Positions 27,312 through 35,020 are shown, numbered from the stretch's first letter. The stretch: 35,020 nucleotides of DNA from Pelagicoccus enzymogenes (GCF_014803405.1 NZ_JACYFG010000017.1:1-35020); one strand, 5' to 3'. The notes: generated by a model not told the origin, from the letters alone. Made by a program: numbers and translations.

Positions 27312-27805
27312 TTACGGAACAGTGGGCATGCTGCGAGTCGTAGCATTAGCGATAAGATATGAGTCAGGGATGGGGACGTAGGATGGGAATCCTCGCGTTT
27401 GATAAGGCCTAGACTTCGGCGTCTCCGCCAGCTTTCTGAGCGTAAGGGGCCCAGCCCTCGCGCTTTTGAAAGGTGTTTTACCCGCCTAGGTAGAATTTTC
27501 AGGGACGAATCACCCCGATTACGGGCAGGGGCCGACCTCGGAATGGAACCGGGCGGCCCTTTGAATCGTCGCTGAAGCAAGGCCGAACTATGTCTTTAAA
27601 TCTCAAGGGCTTTAGCCTTGACATCGAAGGGGTCAAAAAGGGTATTAGCCCCCTTTCTGACAGCGGTTTGCCTGCCCTGTCGTGCCTACTTTTCCGTTCC
27701 CTTTCCAAGGGGATACTTGCGCCAAGACGAACACAGAGTTTTAACAACTACCACTCAAACCATGTCCCTCCGGTCCTTTCGTCTGGGCGGCCTCACTTTT
27801 GACAT
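27312..27805. promoter_or_regulatory. Divergent promoter region, kinase operon / oxidase operon
   Basis: This 494-base gap separates the minus-strand kinase operon from the plus-strand oxidase operon. A possible sigma70-type promoter for the oxidase side is TTGACA at 27618-27623 with TATTAG at 27643-27648; the 19-base spacer is longer than ideal. Short open frames on both strands here lack family resemblance and ribosome sites. No REP or hairpin was seen. Both operons may be regulated from here. Confidence 0.4.
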
Positions 27806-28462
27806 ATGAAATCGATTATCTCGTCTCTCACTTCGAAGACTGGACTCCGACTCGCGATGGTCGGAGTTTTGGCGTCTCTGGTTTCCGCCGTTTCCCACGC
27901 TAACGACGAGCGTGGCAAGCAGCTCTACGCGAACTGCGTGGCCTGCCACCAGGCGGACGGTTCCGGAATGAAGTTGCTGAACGCTCCTGCGATCGCGGGG
28001 CTTTCCGAGAAGTACATCGCCAACCAGATCCAGAAGTTCAAGCTCGGTCACCGCGGCGGGGACCCCAAGGATGCGACTGGTTTGCAAATGCGCCCCATGG
28101 CGACCCTGCTGACGTCCGAAGCGGACATCGCTGCGGTTTCCAAGTACATCGCCTCCATGGAGCCGAAGCCAGCGGAAGCCACGATCACCGACGGCAACGC
28201 GGAACGCGGCAAGACGCTCTACGCCACTTGCCAAGCTTGCCACCAAGCGGACGGCTCGGGCAACGACCTGCTCAATTCCCCGTCGCTTCTCAACCAGCAC
28301 GACTGGTACCTCGCGGCCCAGCTGCACAAGTTCAAGGAAGGCGTACGCGGCTCCAACCCGCAGGACACCACGGGAGCTCAGATGCGTCCGATGGCCATGA
28401 TGTTGGCTGACGAGCAAGCCGTTAAGGACGTGGTCGCCTACATCCAGTCTCTCAACAAGTAA
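27806..28462 (+). CDS. Dihaem c-type cytochrome (cytochrome c553/c4-like)
   Basis: A 218-residue periplasmic electron carrier. The signal peptide covers about 1-32 (cut near SHA-NDE). Two homologous haem-c domains follow: CVACH (C44, C47, H48) and CQACH (C142, C145, H146), each preceded by ERGK.LYA.C and each with a GxQMRPMA motif that likely gives the axial Met (M95 or M98 and the equivalent in the second half). The halves align along their length, so the gene arose by internal duplication. It opens the oxidase operon and is the obvious candidate electron donor to subunit II, which lacks its own haem-c domain. Confidence 0.9.
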   Translation: MKSIISSLTSKTGLRLAMVGVLASLVSAVSHANDERGKQLYANCVACHQADGSGMKLLNAPAIAGLSEKYIANQIQKFKLGHRGGDPKDATGLQMRPMATLLTSEADIAAVSKYIASMEPKPAEATITDGNAERGKTLYATCQACHQADGSGNDLLNSPSLLNQHDWYLAAQLHKFKEGVRGSNPQDTTGAQMRPMAMMLADEQAVKDVVAYIQSLNK

Positions 28463-28502
28463 GACCTTACTTTTCTCCTCCTTCTAACCGCCTGACAGAA
28501 AA

Positions 28503-28652
28503 ATGAGCGAAGAGCCCGCCGAAATTGATCCTCAACAAGAGCACTACGTGTACGCCATTACGCGTCGTCTCTTCAAGTATACCCTGGTTGGGACTGTATT
28601 GTTCGCAGCCACGATTATCGGAATCTGGTATCTGTTCCATCTCGTCGCTTAG
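28503..28652 (+). CDS. 49-residue single-TM protein of the oxidase operon
   Basis: A short frame from ATG 28503 to TAG 28652 between the cytochrome c and coxB genes. It encodes a hydrophilic acidic N terminus (MSEEPAEIDPQQEHYVYAIT), a basic turn (RRLFKY), and one transmembrane helix (TLVGTVLFAATIIGIWYLFH) ending LVA. The spacing is 40 bases from the upstream stop and 45 bases to coxB. The orientation suggests N-in by the positive-inside rule. I do not recognise the family. By position it could be a small accessory subunit or assembly factor of the oxidase, comparable in size to small subunits of other haem-copper oxidases. Confidence 0.65.
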   Translation: MSEEPAEIDPQQEHYVYAITRRLFKYTLVGTVLFAATIIGIWYLFHLVA

Positions 28653-28697
28653 GCAGCCTGACAGCTGAGTCTTCGTTTCTAACCTAATCCGTCTCCC

Positions 28698-29432
28698 ATG
28701 CTAGAGTACTTTCTTCCTAGAGCATCATCCTTTGCCGGAAGCATCGACCACTTGTTTGATCTGATCACTTACCTGGTCATGTTCTGGTTCGTGCTGACCA
28801 TGGCGTTTTTCTTCTACGTCGTCTTCCGTTTTCGGGCCAAGCCCGGCCAGAAGGCGCAGTACATCACCGGCGAAACCCATAAGCAGAAGCAGGCTGTCGA
28901 GATTCCTCACTACCTGATCCTCCTCTGCGATTTGGCGATTCTCTTCTACACCTTCAAGGTCTGGCACGAGGTCAAGATCGACATGCCGGAATACGACGAG
29001 CAAGTGCGGGTGATCTCCCAGCAGTGGGCTTGGACTTTCGAGCATGCAGGCGCGGACGGGGTTCTGGACACCGACGACGACATCAAGCTCATCAACGAGC
29101 TCGTCCTCAAGAAGGACACCCAATACCAGTACGAGCTGCAAGCCTTGGACGTGATGCACAGCTTCTCCATCCCTGTCTTCCGCCTCAAGCAAGACGCGGT
29201 GCCGGGCCGCAAGATCTTCGGCCACTTCAAGCCCATCCTGGAAGGGGAGTGGGACGTACAGTGCGCGGAAATGTGCGGCTACGGGCATGGTTTCATGCCG
29301 GCTCGGGTCAAGATTTTGGCGGCTGACGAGTACTACGCCTGGATCGCTGAACACACCCCTGCACACCTCAAGCAAGACACTGCTTACGCTAACACCGAAT
29401 CTCAATTGAAGGAGGCGCCAAACAATGGCTGA
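28698..29432 (+). CDS. coxB: Cytochrome c oxidase subunit II
   Basis: A 244-residue protein with two N-terminal transmembrane helices (about 20-43 and 70-88) and a periplasmic cupredoxin domain. The binuclear CuA site is complete: H154, C189, E191, C193, H197 and M200, in MHSFSIP and CAEMCGYGHGFM. The electron-entry aromatic QQWAW is at 108-112. An acidic loop, DGVLDTDDDIK, is inserted in the beta domain. There is no C-terminal haem-c domain, so a separate cytochrome must donate electrons; the dihaem protein two genes upstream fits. The 3' end overlaps coxA by 8 bases. Confidence 0.95.
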   Translation: MLEYFLPRASSFAGSIDHLFDLITYLVMFWFVLTMAFFFYVVFRFRAKPGQKAQYITGETHKQKQAVEIPHYLILLCDLAILFYTFKVWHEVKIDMPEYDEQVRVISQQWAWTFEHAGADGVLDTDDDIKLINELVLKKDTQYQYELQALDVMHSFSIPVFRLKQDAVPGRKIFGHFKPILEGEWDVQCAEMCGYGHGFMPARVKILAADEYYAWIAEHTPAHLKQDTAYANTESQLKEAPNNG

Positions 29433-31146
29433 TACCGCAACTGCAACGGCTGGCGTCGACCATCACGACGACCACGGCCACCACGAATCTTTCTGGAGCA
29501 AGTACTGCTTCTCCACTGACCACAAGATCATCGGATTCCAGTACCTGTTCACAGGTATGGCGATGGGACTGATCGGAGGCTTTTTCTCCTACGTCTTCCG
29601 CATGCATCTTGCCTTCCCAGGCTCCTCCATTCCTTTCTTCGGAGTGGTTTCGCCTGCGGCCTACAACTCGCTGGTCACCAATCATGGTACCATCATGATC
29701 TTCTGGGTGGCGATGCCGGTACTGATCGCCGCTCTGGGTAACTTCCTCATCCCGCTGATGATCGGATGTGACGATATGGTCTTTCCGAAGATCAACCGTC
29801 TTTCCTACCAAGTCTTCCTTCTCAGCGCCATCGTGCTGATCGCTTCCTTCTTCGTCCCACAAGGCGGATTTGGCGGCGCATGGACGGCTTATCCTCCACT
29901 GTCAGCAGAATCCCAATACAACGGAACGCCCTTTGGAGCGCCCATGTGGTTGATAGCGGTGACGCTGGAAATCGTGGCCTTTCTCTTGGGCGGTATCAAC
30001 TTCATCACTACGGTCATGAACGCTCGCGCCAAGGGGATGAAGCTCTACGACATCCCTATGGTCGTTTGGATGATCGTCATCGCCTCCATCCTCTTCATGG
30101 CCTCGGTTGGTCCACTGGTAGCGGGCGCGGTGATGCTCCTCTTCGACCAGACGCTGGGCACCGGTTTCTTCGATCCGGCCGCTGGTGGCGACCCTGTCAT
30201 GTGGCAGCACTTGTTCTGGTTCTTCGGCCACCCTGAAGTTTACGTGGTACTGCTTCCCGCGATGGGCGTCGTGATCGAAATCATCTGTACCTTCTCTCGC
30301 AAGAAGCTCTTCGGCTACAAGATGATCCTCTACAGCTCCATTGGCTTGGGTATTTTGAGCTTCTTCGTTTGGGCTCACCACCAATTTATTTCCGGGGTCG
30401 ATCCGCGGGCAACCTACCTCTTCACCACGACCACGCTGCTCATTTCCATTCCGGTCGCCATCATGCTTTTCGCCATGATCGGAACCCTTTGGGGCGGCTC
30501 CATCCGCTTCACCACTCCGATGCTCTTCGCCCTTTCGTTCATTGCCGAGTTCTTGATCGGCGGCGTGACGGGAATCTGGCTCGGATCCAGCGGTACGGAC
30601 ATCTACTTGCACGATACCTATTTCGTCTTGGCTCACTTCCACTACACCTTCGTGCCGATCGCTATCATCGGAACCTTCTCGGCGATCTACTACTGGTTCC
30701 CGAAAATGTTCGGTCGCCACATGAACGAGTTCTGGGGCAAGATTCACTTCTGGGGAACGGTTATTCCCTTTAACGGAATCTTCCTTCCGCTCTTCGTCCT
30801 GGGAGCTGCCGGTCAGCATCGTCGTATCGCCGGTTACACCGCTTATCCTGACCTCTATACCGAGAACTTCCAGGACCTGCGCGTCTTTGCCACGGGTTCG
30901 CTCATCGTTCTCATCCTTTTCCAGATCCCGTTCTTCGTGAACTTCGTGGTCAGCTTGGTACGTGGACGCAAGGCCGAGGCGAATCCTTGGAAGGCGAACA
31001 CCTTGGAGTGGGTTGCTCCATCGCCCCCACCGCATGGCAACTTCGGAGACAATCTCCCCGAAGTCTATCGTGGTCCCTACGAATTCTCGGTCGAAGGACG
31101 CGAGAAGGACTACTGGCCGCAAAACGAGCCTGAAACAGCCAAGTAA
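29425..31146 (+). CDS. coxA: Cytochrome c oxidase subunit I
   Basis: A 573-residue, 12-helix catalytic subunit reducing O2 at the haem a3-CuB site. Ligands are visible: H87 (NHGTIMIF) for low-spin haem, the CuB ligand and cross-linked Tyr in GHPEVY (H269, E271, Y273), H318-H319 (WAHHQF), and H404/H406 (LAHFHYTF). D-channel residues are present (D117 in DDMVFPKIN; E271). At the position of the canonical K-channel lysine (PTGIK in Paracoccus) the sequence reads PVAIM, with M347. The N terminus is His-rich (HHDDHGHHE). A strong ribosome site AAGGAGG is at 29409-29415. A1-like oxidase otherwise. Confidence 0.96.
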   Translation: MADTATATAGVDHHDDHGHHESFWSKYCFSTDHKIIGFQYLFTGMAMGLIGGFFSYVFRMHLAFPGSSIPFFGVVSPAAYNSLVTNHGTIMIFWVAMPVLIAALGNFLIPLMIGCDDMVFPKINRLSYQVFLLSAIVLIASFFVPQGGFGGAWTAYPPLSAESQYNGTPFGAPMWLIAVTLEIVAFLLGGINFITTVMNARAKGMKLYDIPMVVWMIVIASILFMASVGPLVAGAVMLLFDQTLGTGFFDPAAGGDPVMWQHLFWFFGHPEVYVVLLPAMGVVIEIICTFSRKKLFGYKMILYSSIGLGILSFFVWAHHQFISGVDPRATYLFTTTTLLISIPVAIMLFAMIGTLWGGSIRFTTPMLFALSFIAEFLIGGVTGIWLGSSGTDIYLHDTYFVLAHFHYTFVPIAIIGTFSAIYYWFPKMFGRHMNEFWGKIHFWGTVIPFNGIFLPLFVLGAAGQHRRIAGYTAYPDLYTENFQDLRVFATGSLIVLILFQIPFFVNFVVSLVRGRKAEANPWKANTLEWVAPSPPPHGNFGDNLPEVYRGPYEFSVEGREKDYWPQNEPETAK

Positions 31147-31172
31147 TTCAACCTAATCCCTCTCTCGATACA

Positions 31173-31751
<579 letters not shown>

Positions 31752-31779
31752 TTACAACTTAGATACGGAATTTTTAGAA

Positions 31780-32208
31780 ATGGCATCAGAAAACCATCCA
31801 AGCTACTTCAAGATCTACATCATGCTGCTGGTCCTCTTCGTGATCAGCGTGCTGGGGCCGGAAATTGCGGAGATTTTCGACATGAAAGGGGCCCCGCGCC
31901 TCGTGCTCGTTCTCGTGACCGCATTTGGTATCGCCCTCGTCAAGGCTTACTACGTTCTCGCCTACTTCATGCACCTGAAGTTCGAGAAGATCTACGCTCC
32001 TTACTTGCTGCTCTCCATGGTGGCTCTGCTCTTCGTTTTCTTCTTCGGAACCGCAACGGATTCCATGAAGTCCGAAGGGCACAACTGGGAAAAGCTGCCG
32101 ATCGTCTTGCCGGAGGACAAGGGCTTCGATCACCACGGCGAAGCCCATGGTGACTCGCATGGGGCGGAGGATCACTCTCACGACGACCACAGCGGACACG
32201 CCCACTAG
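31780..32208 (+). CDS. Cytochrome oxidase subunit IV-like protein (caa3 type), His-rich tail
   Basis: A 142-residue protein with three transmembrane helices (YIMLLVLFVISVLGPEIAEI; LVLVLVTAFGIALVKAYYVL; YLLLSMVALLFVFFFGT) and the AYFMHLKFE motif typical of prokaryotic subunit IV of caa3/bo3-type oxidases. The tail after residue about 115 is rich in His, Asp, Gly and Glu (HHGEAHGDSHG, HSHDDHSGHAH) and could bind metal. The longer open frame upstream overlaps coxC in another frame, so the ATG at 31780 is taken as the start, 28 bases after the coxC stop. Confidence 0.85.
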   Translation: MASENHPSYFKIYIMLLVLFVISVLGPEIAEIFDMKGAPRLVLVLVTAFGIALVKAYYVLAYFMHLKFEKIYAPYLLLSMVALLFVFFFGTATDSMKSEGHNWEKLPIVLPEDKGFDHHGEAHGDSHGAEDHSHDDHSGHAH

Positions 32209-32237
32209 GCGGGACCATTGACCAAAGGAGGAGGGAA

Positions 32238-32834
32238 ATGAGATACGCGGAAGCAGGAATTCATGGCGAGGGCGGTTCGGTACGCGAACCGGCCCTTTCG
32301 AACAGCGTTCTAGGAGTCATCGTCTTCATCATGGCGGAGATGATGTTCTTCTTGGGATTGATCAGCGCCTTCATGATTTCCAAGGCGAACGCGGTCGAAT
32401 GGCCTCCCCTGGACCAGCCGCGCCTTCCCATCGGCGCGACTGCCTTCAATTCGGTCGTGCTTTTGGCCAGCGGTCTGACCATGTACCTGACGGGCCGCGT
32501 GTTTCAAAACGAAGGCTTTGGCGCCAAGAGCAAGCGGCTCTTCCTTCTGACCTTGGGCTTGGGAACCTTTTTCGTTCTCTTCCAAGGGTTCGAGTGGGTT
32601 CGCATCCTCAGCCAAGGCCTGACCCTGCAGTCCAGCACTTACGGAGCCTTCTTTTACCTCATCATCGGCGCTCACGCCCTGCATGCGATTGGCTCGATCG
32701 TGGCTCAAGTACGGCTTTTCTTGAAGTTTCGCAAGGGCACGCTGCGTCTGCAGAGCTTCCGGGCAGGTCAGGCCTTCTGGTACTTCGTTGTCGGACTTTG
32801 GCCCATCCTCTACGTTCTCGTATACCTCAACTAG
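32238..32834 (+). CDS. Second haem-copper oxidase subunit III-type protein
   Basis: A 198-residue five-helix membrane protein of the subunit III superfamily: LGVIVFIMAEMMFFLGLISA, FNSVVLLASGLTMYLTGR, GTFFVLFQGFEWVRI, YLIIGAHALHAIGSIV and the terminal FWYFVVGLWPILYVLVYLN. It differs clearly from coxC and is not a recent duplicate. It has the best ribosome site in the operon (AAAGGAGGA, 32224-32232). It may form part of the same oxidase or be an assembly or lipid-binding paralogue. Confidence 0.85.
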   Translation: MRYAEAGIHGEGGSVREPALSNSVLGVIVFIMAEMMFFLGLISAFMISKANAVEWPPLDQPRLPIGATAFNSVVLLASGLTMYLTGRVFQNEGFGAKSKRLFLLTLGLGTFFVLFQGFEWVRILSQGLTLQSSTYGAFFYLIIGAHALHAIGSIVAQVRLFLKFRKGTLRLQSFRAGQAFWYFVVGLWPILYVLVYLN

Positions 32835-32844
32835 TGACTCCGCA

Positions 32845-33057
32845 ATGAAACGATTTTTCGAAGGTAACTCCCTGAGCAAAGCGATCGTTTTCCTGGCAGC
32901 CCTGGGCTTAGCGGCTTCCGCGGAAGCCTGTTCCGTTTGCGCGGTTGGCAAGGAAGAGGCCCGCGCGGCTTATTATGCCACCACCGCGATCCTCAGCTTC
33001 CTGCCGCTCATCATGATCGGTGGAGTCGTTTATTTCCTTTTCAAGAAGAAGCGGTAA
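32845..33057 (+). CDS. 70-residue membrane protein with CxxC motif
   Basis: A small protein closing the oxidase operon, 10 bases after the second subunit III. It has a signal-like N-terminal segment (LSKAIVFLAALGLAASAEA), then ACSVCAVGKEEARAAYY, a transmembrane helix (FLPLIMIGGVVYFLF) and the basic tail KKKR. After cleavage, the CSVC would lie on the outer face right at the mature N terminus. CxxC next to an oxidase suggests copper handling or thiol redox during CuA assembly, but I do not recognise a named family. The longer frame starting at 32788 overlaps the upstream gene and is rejected. Confidence 0.7.
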   Translation: MKRFFEGNSLSKAIVFLAALGLAASAEACSVCAVGKEEARAAYYATTAILSFLPLIMIGGVVYFLFKKKR

Positions 33058-33069
33058 GGCAAGCCGCCT

Positions 33070-33115
33070 CGCTGCTGGATTGGAGGAATACGATTCGTTG
33101 CAGCGGTTTTTTTTT
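33070..33115 (+). terminator. Intrinsic terminator of the oxidase operon
   Basis: CGCTGC (33070-33075) pairs with GCAGCG (33100-33105), with a smaller GAAT-ACG-ATTC hairpin inside, followed by a nine-T run at 33107-33115. It starts 12 bases after the last stop codon. The T-run is immediately followed by AAACCGCGGAGGACGCAGAG, the dispersed repeat tract. Confidence 0.6.
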
Positions 33116-33186
33116 AAACCGCGGAGGACGCAGAGGTGCTCCTGCATTGTTGTTTTGACCACGAATGGACGCGGAGGGATTTGGTT

Positions 33187-33208
33187 GTAGGAGCGACCTT
33201 GGTCGCGA
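33187..33208. repeat. Single REP, GTAGGAGCGA subfamily
   Basis: GTAGGAGCGACCTTGGTCGC then GA: the same unit as the right half of the pair at 19885-19954, in the opposite orientation. A partial copy (GGATCTTGGTCGCG) follows at about 33271-33284. It is part of the gene-free stretch 33058-33780. Confidence 0.75.
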
Positions 33209-33280
33209 TAACTGATGGCCGACACTGTGGCGGGACCACATGTCTCGGCGTAGCCGTCGTTGGCGAAGACGGATCTTGGT

Positions 33281-33344
33281 CGCGTGAGATGTGATTTTGT
33301 TAAAACCACCGATAGCACTGATTTGCACCGATGATTTGGTTGTG
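33281..33344. repeat. 64-base direct repeat, first copy (second at 33664-33727)
   Basis: A block beginning CGCGTGAGATGTGATTTTGT, containing CCACCGATAGCACTGATTTG and ending GGTTGTG, recurs at 33664-33727 with only a few mismatches. The two copies are 383 bases apart and flank most of composite repeat copy B. A related segment closes copy A near 21950-21990. Part of a dispersed intergenic repeat family. Confidence 0.8.
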
Positions 33345-33613
33345 TCTTTTGAACCGCTGAGGGCGCAGAGGACGCGGAGGTGGATTGTTGATGGCTGATT
33401 GCTAATTGCTAATTGCTGATTTCTGATAAAGTGGCGGGACCTTCCAGATCGCTCAGATGGACGGGTGTCATTAAAACGGTTTCCTGTTTTCAAGAGGGTA
33501 GGGCTGTCTGGCCCAGACAGCCGCGTTGCAGGATCATTTCTCCGCGGCGGACTGGGCCAGTCCGCCCTACCTGGACCGTGTTTCAACCGCCCTCGGCGAG
33601 GCTCAGGGCAGGC
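33294..33613. repeat. Composite intergenic repeat, copy B (inverted relative to A)
   Basis: Reverse-orientation counterpart of 21681-21990. The same blocks appear in mirrored order: the CACCGATAGC segment, the GCAGAGGACGCGGAGG tract, GATTGTTGATGGCTGATTGC, TGATAAAGTGGCGGGACCTT, a REP pair (33497-33571) and a final CGGCGAGGCTCAGGGCAGGC. Mismatches and small indels are scattered, so neither copy is recent. The pair brackets 11.3 kb. Confidence 0.8.
33497..33571. repeat. REP pair inside composite repeat B
   Basis: Mirror image of 21719-21793. The left unit starts GGTAGGGCTGTCTGGCCCAG and the right one ends CCGCCCTACC. Both stems are perfect. The spacer (GTTGCAGGATCATTTCTCCG) is also conserved between copies, so the doublet moves or is copied as a unit. 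Confidence 0.85.
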
Positions 33614-33780
33614 ATTGAACACGGATCCAGCGTCGCCCTTTGGGCTATGCCGAGACAAGTGGACGCGTGAGATGTGATTTTGTTTAAACCACCGATAGCA
33701 CTGATTTGCACCGATGATCGGGTTGTGCGGTAGGTTTCTGGTTTGATCGGGTTGTAAATTTTAACCGCCGAGCAACTGTG

Positions 33781-34713
33781 TCACTGAGCAAGCTGTAAGT
33801 TAAGTTTTTTGAACAGGCTTTGTATGTGTATGAGCATCTTCCTCATTCCAGCGACGATGGCGCACTTGTACGGCTTGCCCTTGTCCCTGAGCTTCTGGAC
33901 GTAAGGTCTTATCACTTCGTTGTGCACCGCAGCAGTTTTGGTCGCCATGTAGAGGCACCGTCTGACTTTGGCTCTACCCTCTTGGATGCGTCTTTTCTTC
34001 TTGGTCTTTCCGCTGTCGTCGTTGAAGGGGGCGATTCCAGCCAAGGCGACGATCTGGTTCCTGTTGAGGGACTCGATCTCGCTGAGGTGCGCGAGCAGGG
34101 TCCAAGCCGTGACTTCGCCCACGCCGCAGACCGAGAGGGCGATGCCTTGCTGGGAGCGCATCTTCGCGTCGCTTTGGACGAGCTCCCTGATGTCCTCTTC
34201 GATCGTCTCAAGCTCGTTCTGCACGATCGCGATCATGCGCTCGATGGATGGGTGGATGAGAGGATCGCTGTTTTGCCGCCGGTTTTTCTCGCGGCTTAGC
34301 TGTTCGCTCAGATGGCTTCTGCGGTCGAGCAGGGCGGCGAGCTGCTGGCGTTTTTCGCAGGGAGGCGTTTGGGGTCGTATGTTCTTCTCTTTCGCGAAGT
34401 TGCGAATCATGCGCGCGTCGATGGGGTCGGTCTTTGCCTTGACCCCCTCGCTCTTGGCGTAGTGTCGCACTCGAGCCGGGTTGACCCTGGCGAAGGGGAG
34501 GCCCTTGGCGAGGAGTTGCTGCATGAGGATTCGCTCGTATCCGCCGGTCGCCTCGAAGACGGCCAAGGGCGTCTTGAAGGTGGCGATGTGGTCGGTCAGC
34601 TCGCTAAGGGCGTCTGCTTTGTTGGATACGCTGAAACTTCGCTTGTCGCTGAGCGCTTCAAGTGTATCTTTCGATATGTCGATTGCGATAATGTCGTATT
34701 CGGTGGGATTCAT
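33781..34713 (-). CDS. IS110-family transposase (DEDD/serine recombinase type)
   Basis: A 310-residue, apparently intact transposase. The N-terminal RuvC-like domain has the DEDD set: D12 (AIDISKD), E54 or E60 (FEATGGYE), D96 and D99 (KTDPIDARM). A helical middle segment follows, then the C-terminal Tnp domain with CGVGEVTAWTLL, the serine-bearing loop APFNDDSG (S234), GRAKVRRCLYM and KPYKCAIVAGMRKML. These enzymes use a structured bridge RNA from the element's non-coding end to pair donor and target DNA. The start at ATG 34713 (MNPTEYDIIA) is chosen because family similarity begins there; the frame stays open upstream through 35001, but that part looks like structured non-coding DNA. Confidence 0.92.
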   Translation of the reverse strand: MNPTEYDIIAIDISKDTLEALSDKRSFSVSNKADALSELTDHIATFKTPLAVFEATGGYERILMQQLLAKGLPFARVNPARVRHYAKSEGVKAKTDPIDARMIRNFAKEKNIRPQTPPCEKRQQLAALLDRRSHLSEQLSREKNRRQNSDPLIHPSIERMIAIVQNELETIEEDIRELVQSDAKMRSQQGIALSVCGVGEVTAWTLLAHLSEIESLNRNQIVALAGIAPFNDDSGKTKKKRRIQEGRAKVRRCLYMATKTAAVHNEVIRPYVQKLRDKGKPYKCAIVAGMRKMLIHIQSLFKKLNLQLAQ

Positions 34714-34990
34714 GGCTTGTATCTGTCTTGTAGAGGTGAGCTCGCGTCTTTGATGACGGGCTCTTTCAACTGTTTGATATCCAAGCCAGGTCGCTTCGAG
34801 GGATCGCTGCTCAGCGCTGAGCTCGCTCAATGAGGGCTCCGGACGCAGATTGATCTCACTCGAAACGCGTTCGGACCGGTGGCCGCCGGTTCGAACGATC
34901 CTGGCATCCTCTGAAAATGCCATTTGCAGAGGGCTTTTCGAGCCCTTCCTCCGACGAGTTATGGACTCATTCTCGGAAGGGCTCAAAAAG
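34714..34990 (-). ncRNA. Candidate IS110 bridge RNA region
   Basis: The region directly 5' of the transposase, where IS110-group elements encode their bridge RNA. On the minus strand it shows several consecutive stem-loops: an outer stem (34975-34990 with 34934-34949, 15 of 16 paired, 25-base loop), GGCAT...ATGCC, a stem CGTTCG-A-ACCGG / CCGGT-C-CGAACG around a CGGCCA loop, and the perfect palindrome GCTCAGCGCTGAGC. The internal loops that would bind target and donor DNA were not assigned because the element's flanks are not defined. Confidence 0.45.
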
Positions 34991-35020
34991 CTGGAAATCA
35001 ATGGTGGGGAACCTACAAGG

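Larger units (their letters stand above)
33770..35020 (-). mobile_element. IS110-family insertion sequence (partial in window)
   Basis: The element consists of an intact transposase gene and an upstream structured non-coding region running to the window edge. The probable transposase-distal boundary is near 33770, where an AACCGCCGAG tract, elsewhere continuing into GACGCAGAGG, switches to unrelated sequence. The other boundary is at or beyond the window end. IS110 elements lack long terminal inverted repeats, so the exact ends cannot be set by eye. Confidence 0.7.

Noticed and set aside
27499-27802. Short frames of 62-82 residues in the kinase/oxidase intergenic region
   Set aside because: They overlap on both strands and have no ribosome sites or recognisable motifs.
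33058-33780. CRISPR array
   Set aside because: Repeats here are long, differ in sequence and are not regularly spaced; they are REPs and composite repeats. No cas genes are present.

Overview
The window looks like a chromosomal segment of a verrucomicrobial bacterium, probably class Opitutae (Pelagicoccus-like). This is inference from gene content and style, not from a marker gene. The pointers are a VPDSG-type C-terminal sorting tail, a very large secreted pectin-degrading enzyme, a long-form signal peptidase I, repeat-rich intergenic DNA, and a caa3-like oxidase operon with two subunit III genes. Base composition is moderately GC-rich throughout.

Layout. Positions 1-6.2 kb hold a small M50-like membrane metalloprotease, an NtrC-type sigma54 activator, a decayed REP-associated tyrosine transposase (RAYT) bracketed by REP palindrome pairs, fabD, and a TonB-dependent receptor. 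A small secreted protein follows on the minus strand (6.4-6.9 kb). From 7.2 to 16.1 kb one 2954-codon gene encodes a secreted multi-enzyme: an N-terminal PL11 rhamnogalacturonan lyase, two CE12-type rhamnogalacturonan acetylesterase modules, and many Ig-like, CBM35-like, ricin-type and InlB-like modules. Next come a VPDSG-tailed exported protein, a membrane-anchored W..DP.AA repeat protein, lepA and lepB.

Positions 21.4-22.1 kb are a gene-free repeat cluster. A minus-strand two-gene signalling operon follows (27.3 to 22.1 kb): a REC-kinase-REC hybrid, then a beta-propeller/Y_Y_Y sensor kinase. Divergent from it, 27.8-33.1 kb is an aerobic respiration operon: dihaem cytochrome c, a 49-residue one-TM protein, coxB, coxA, coxC, a subunit IV-like protein, a second subunit III, and a 70-residue CxxC membrane protein, closed by a hairpin/T-run terminator. 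Positions 33.1-33.8 kb are a second repeat cluster. It holds an inverted copy of the composite repeat at 21.7 kb, so the two copies bracket the signalling and oxidase genes. The window ends in an IS110-family element whose structured upstream region is a candidate bridge RNA.

The main themes are: (1) a REP/RAYT system with at least four REP sequence subfamilies carrying GTAG or GGAG heads and one frameshifted RAYT; (2) a single-chain enzyme that appears to couple deacetylation and lysis of rhamnogalacturonan I; (3) an oxidase whose subunit I keeps the D-channel and metal ligands but lacks the canonical K-channel lysine; (4) an intact IS110 element. All functional calls come from motif reading; no database search was run.
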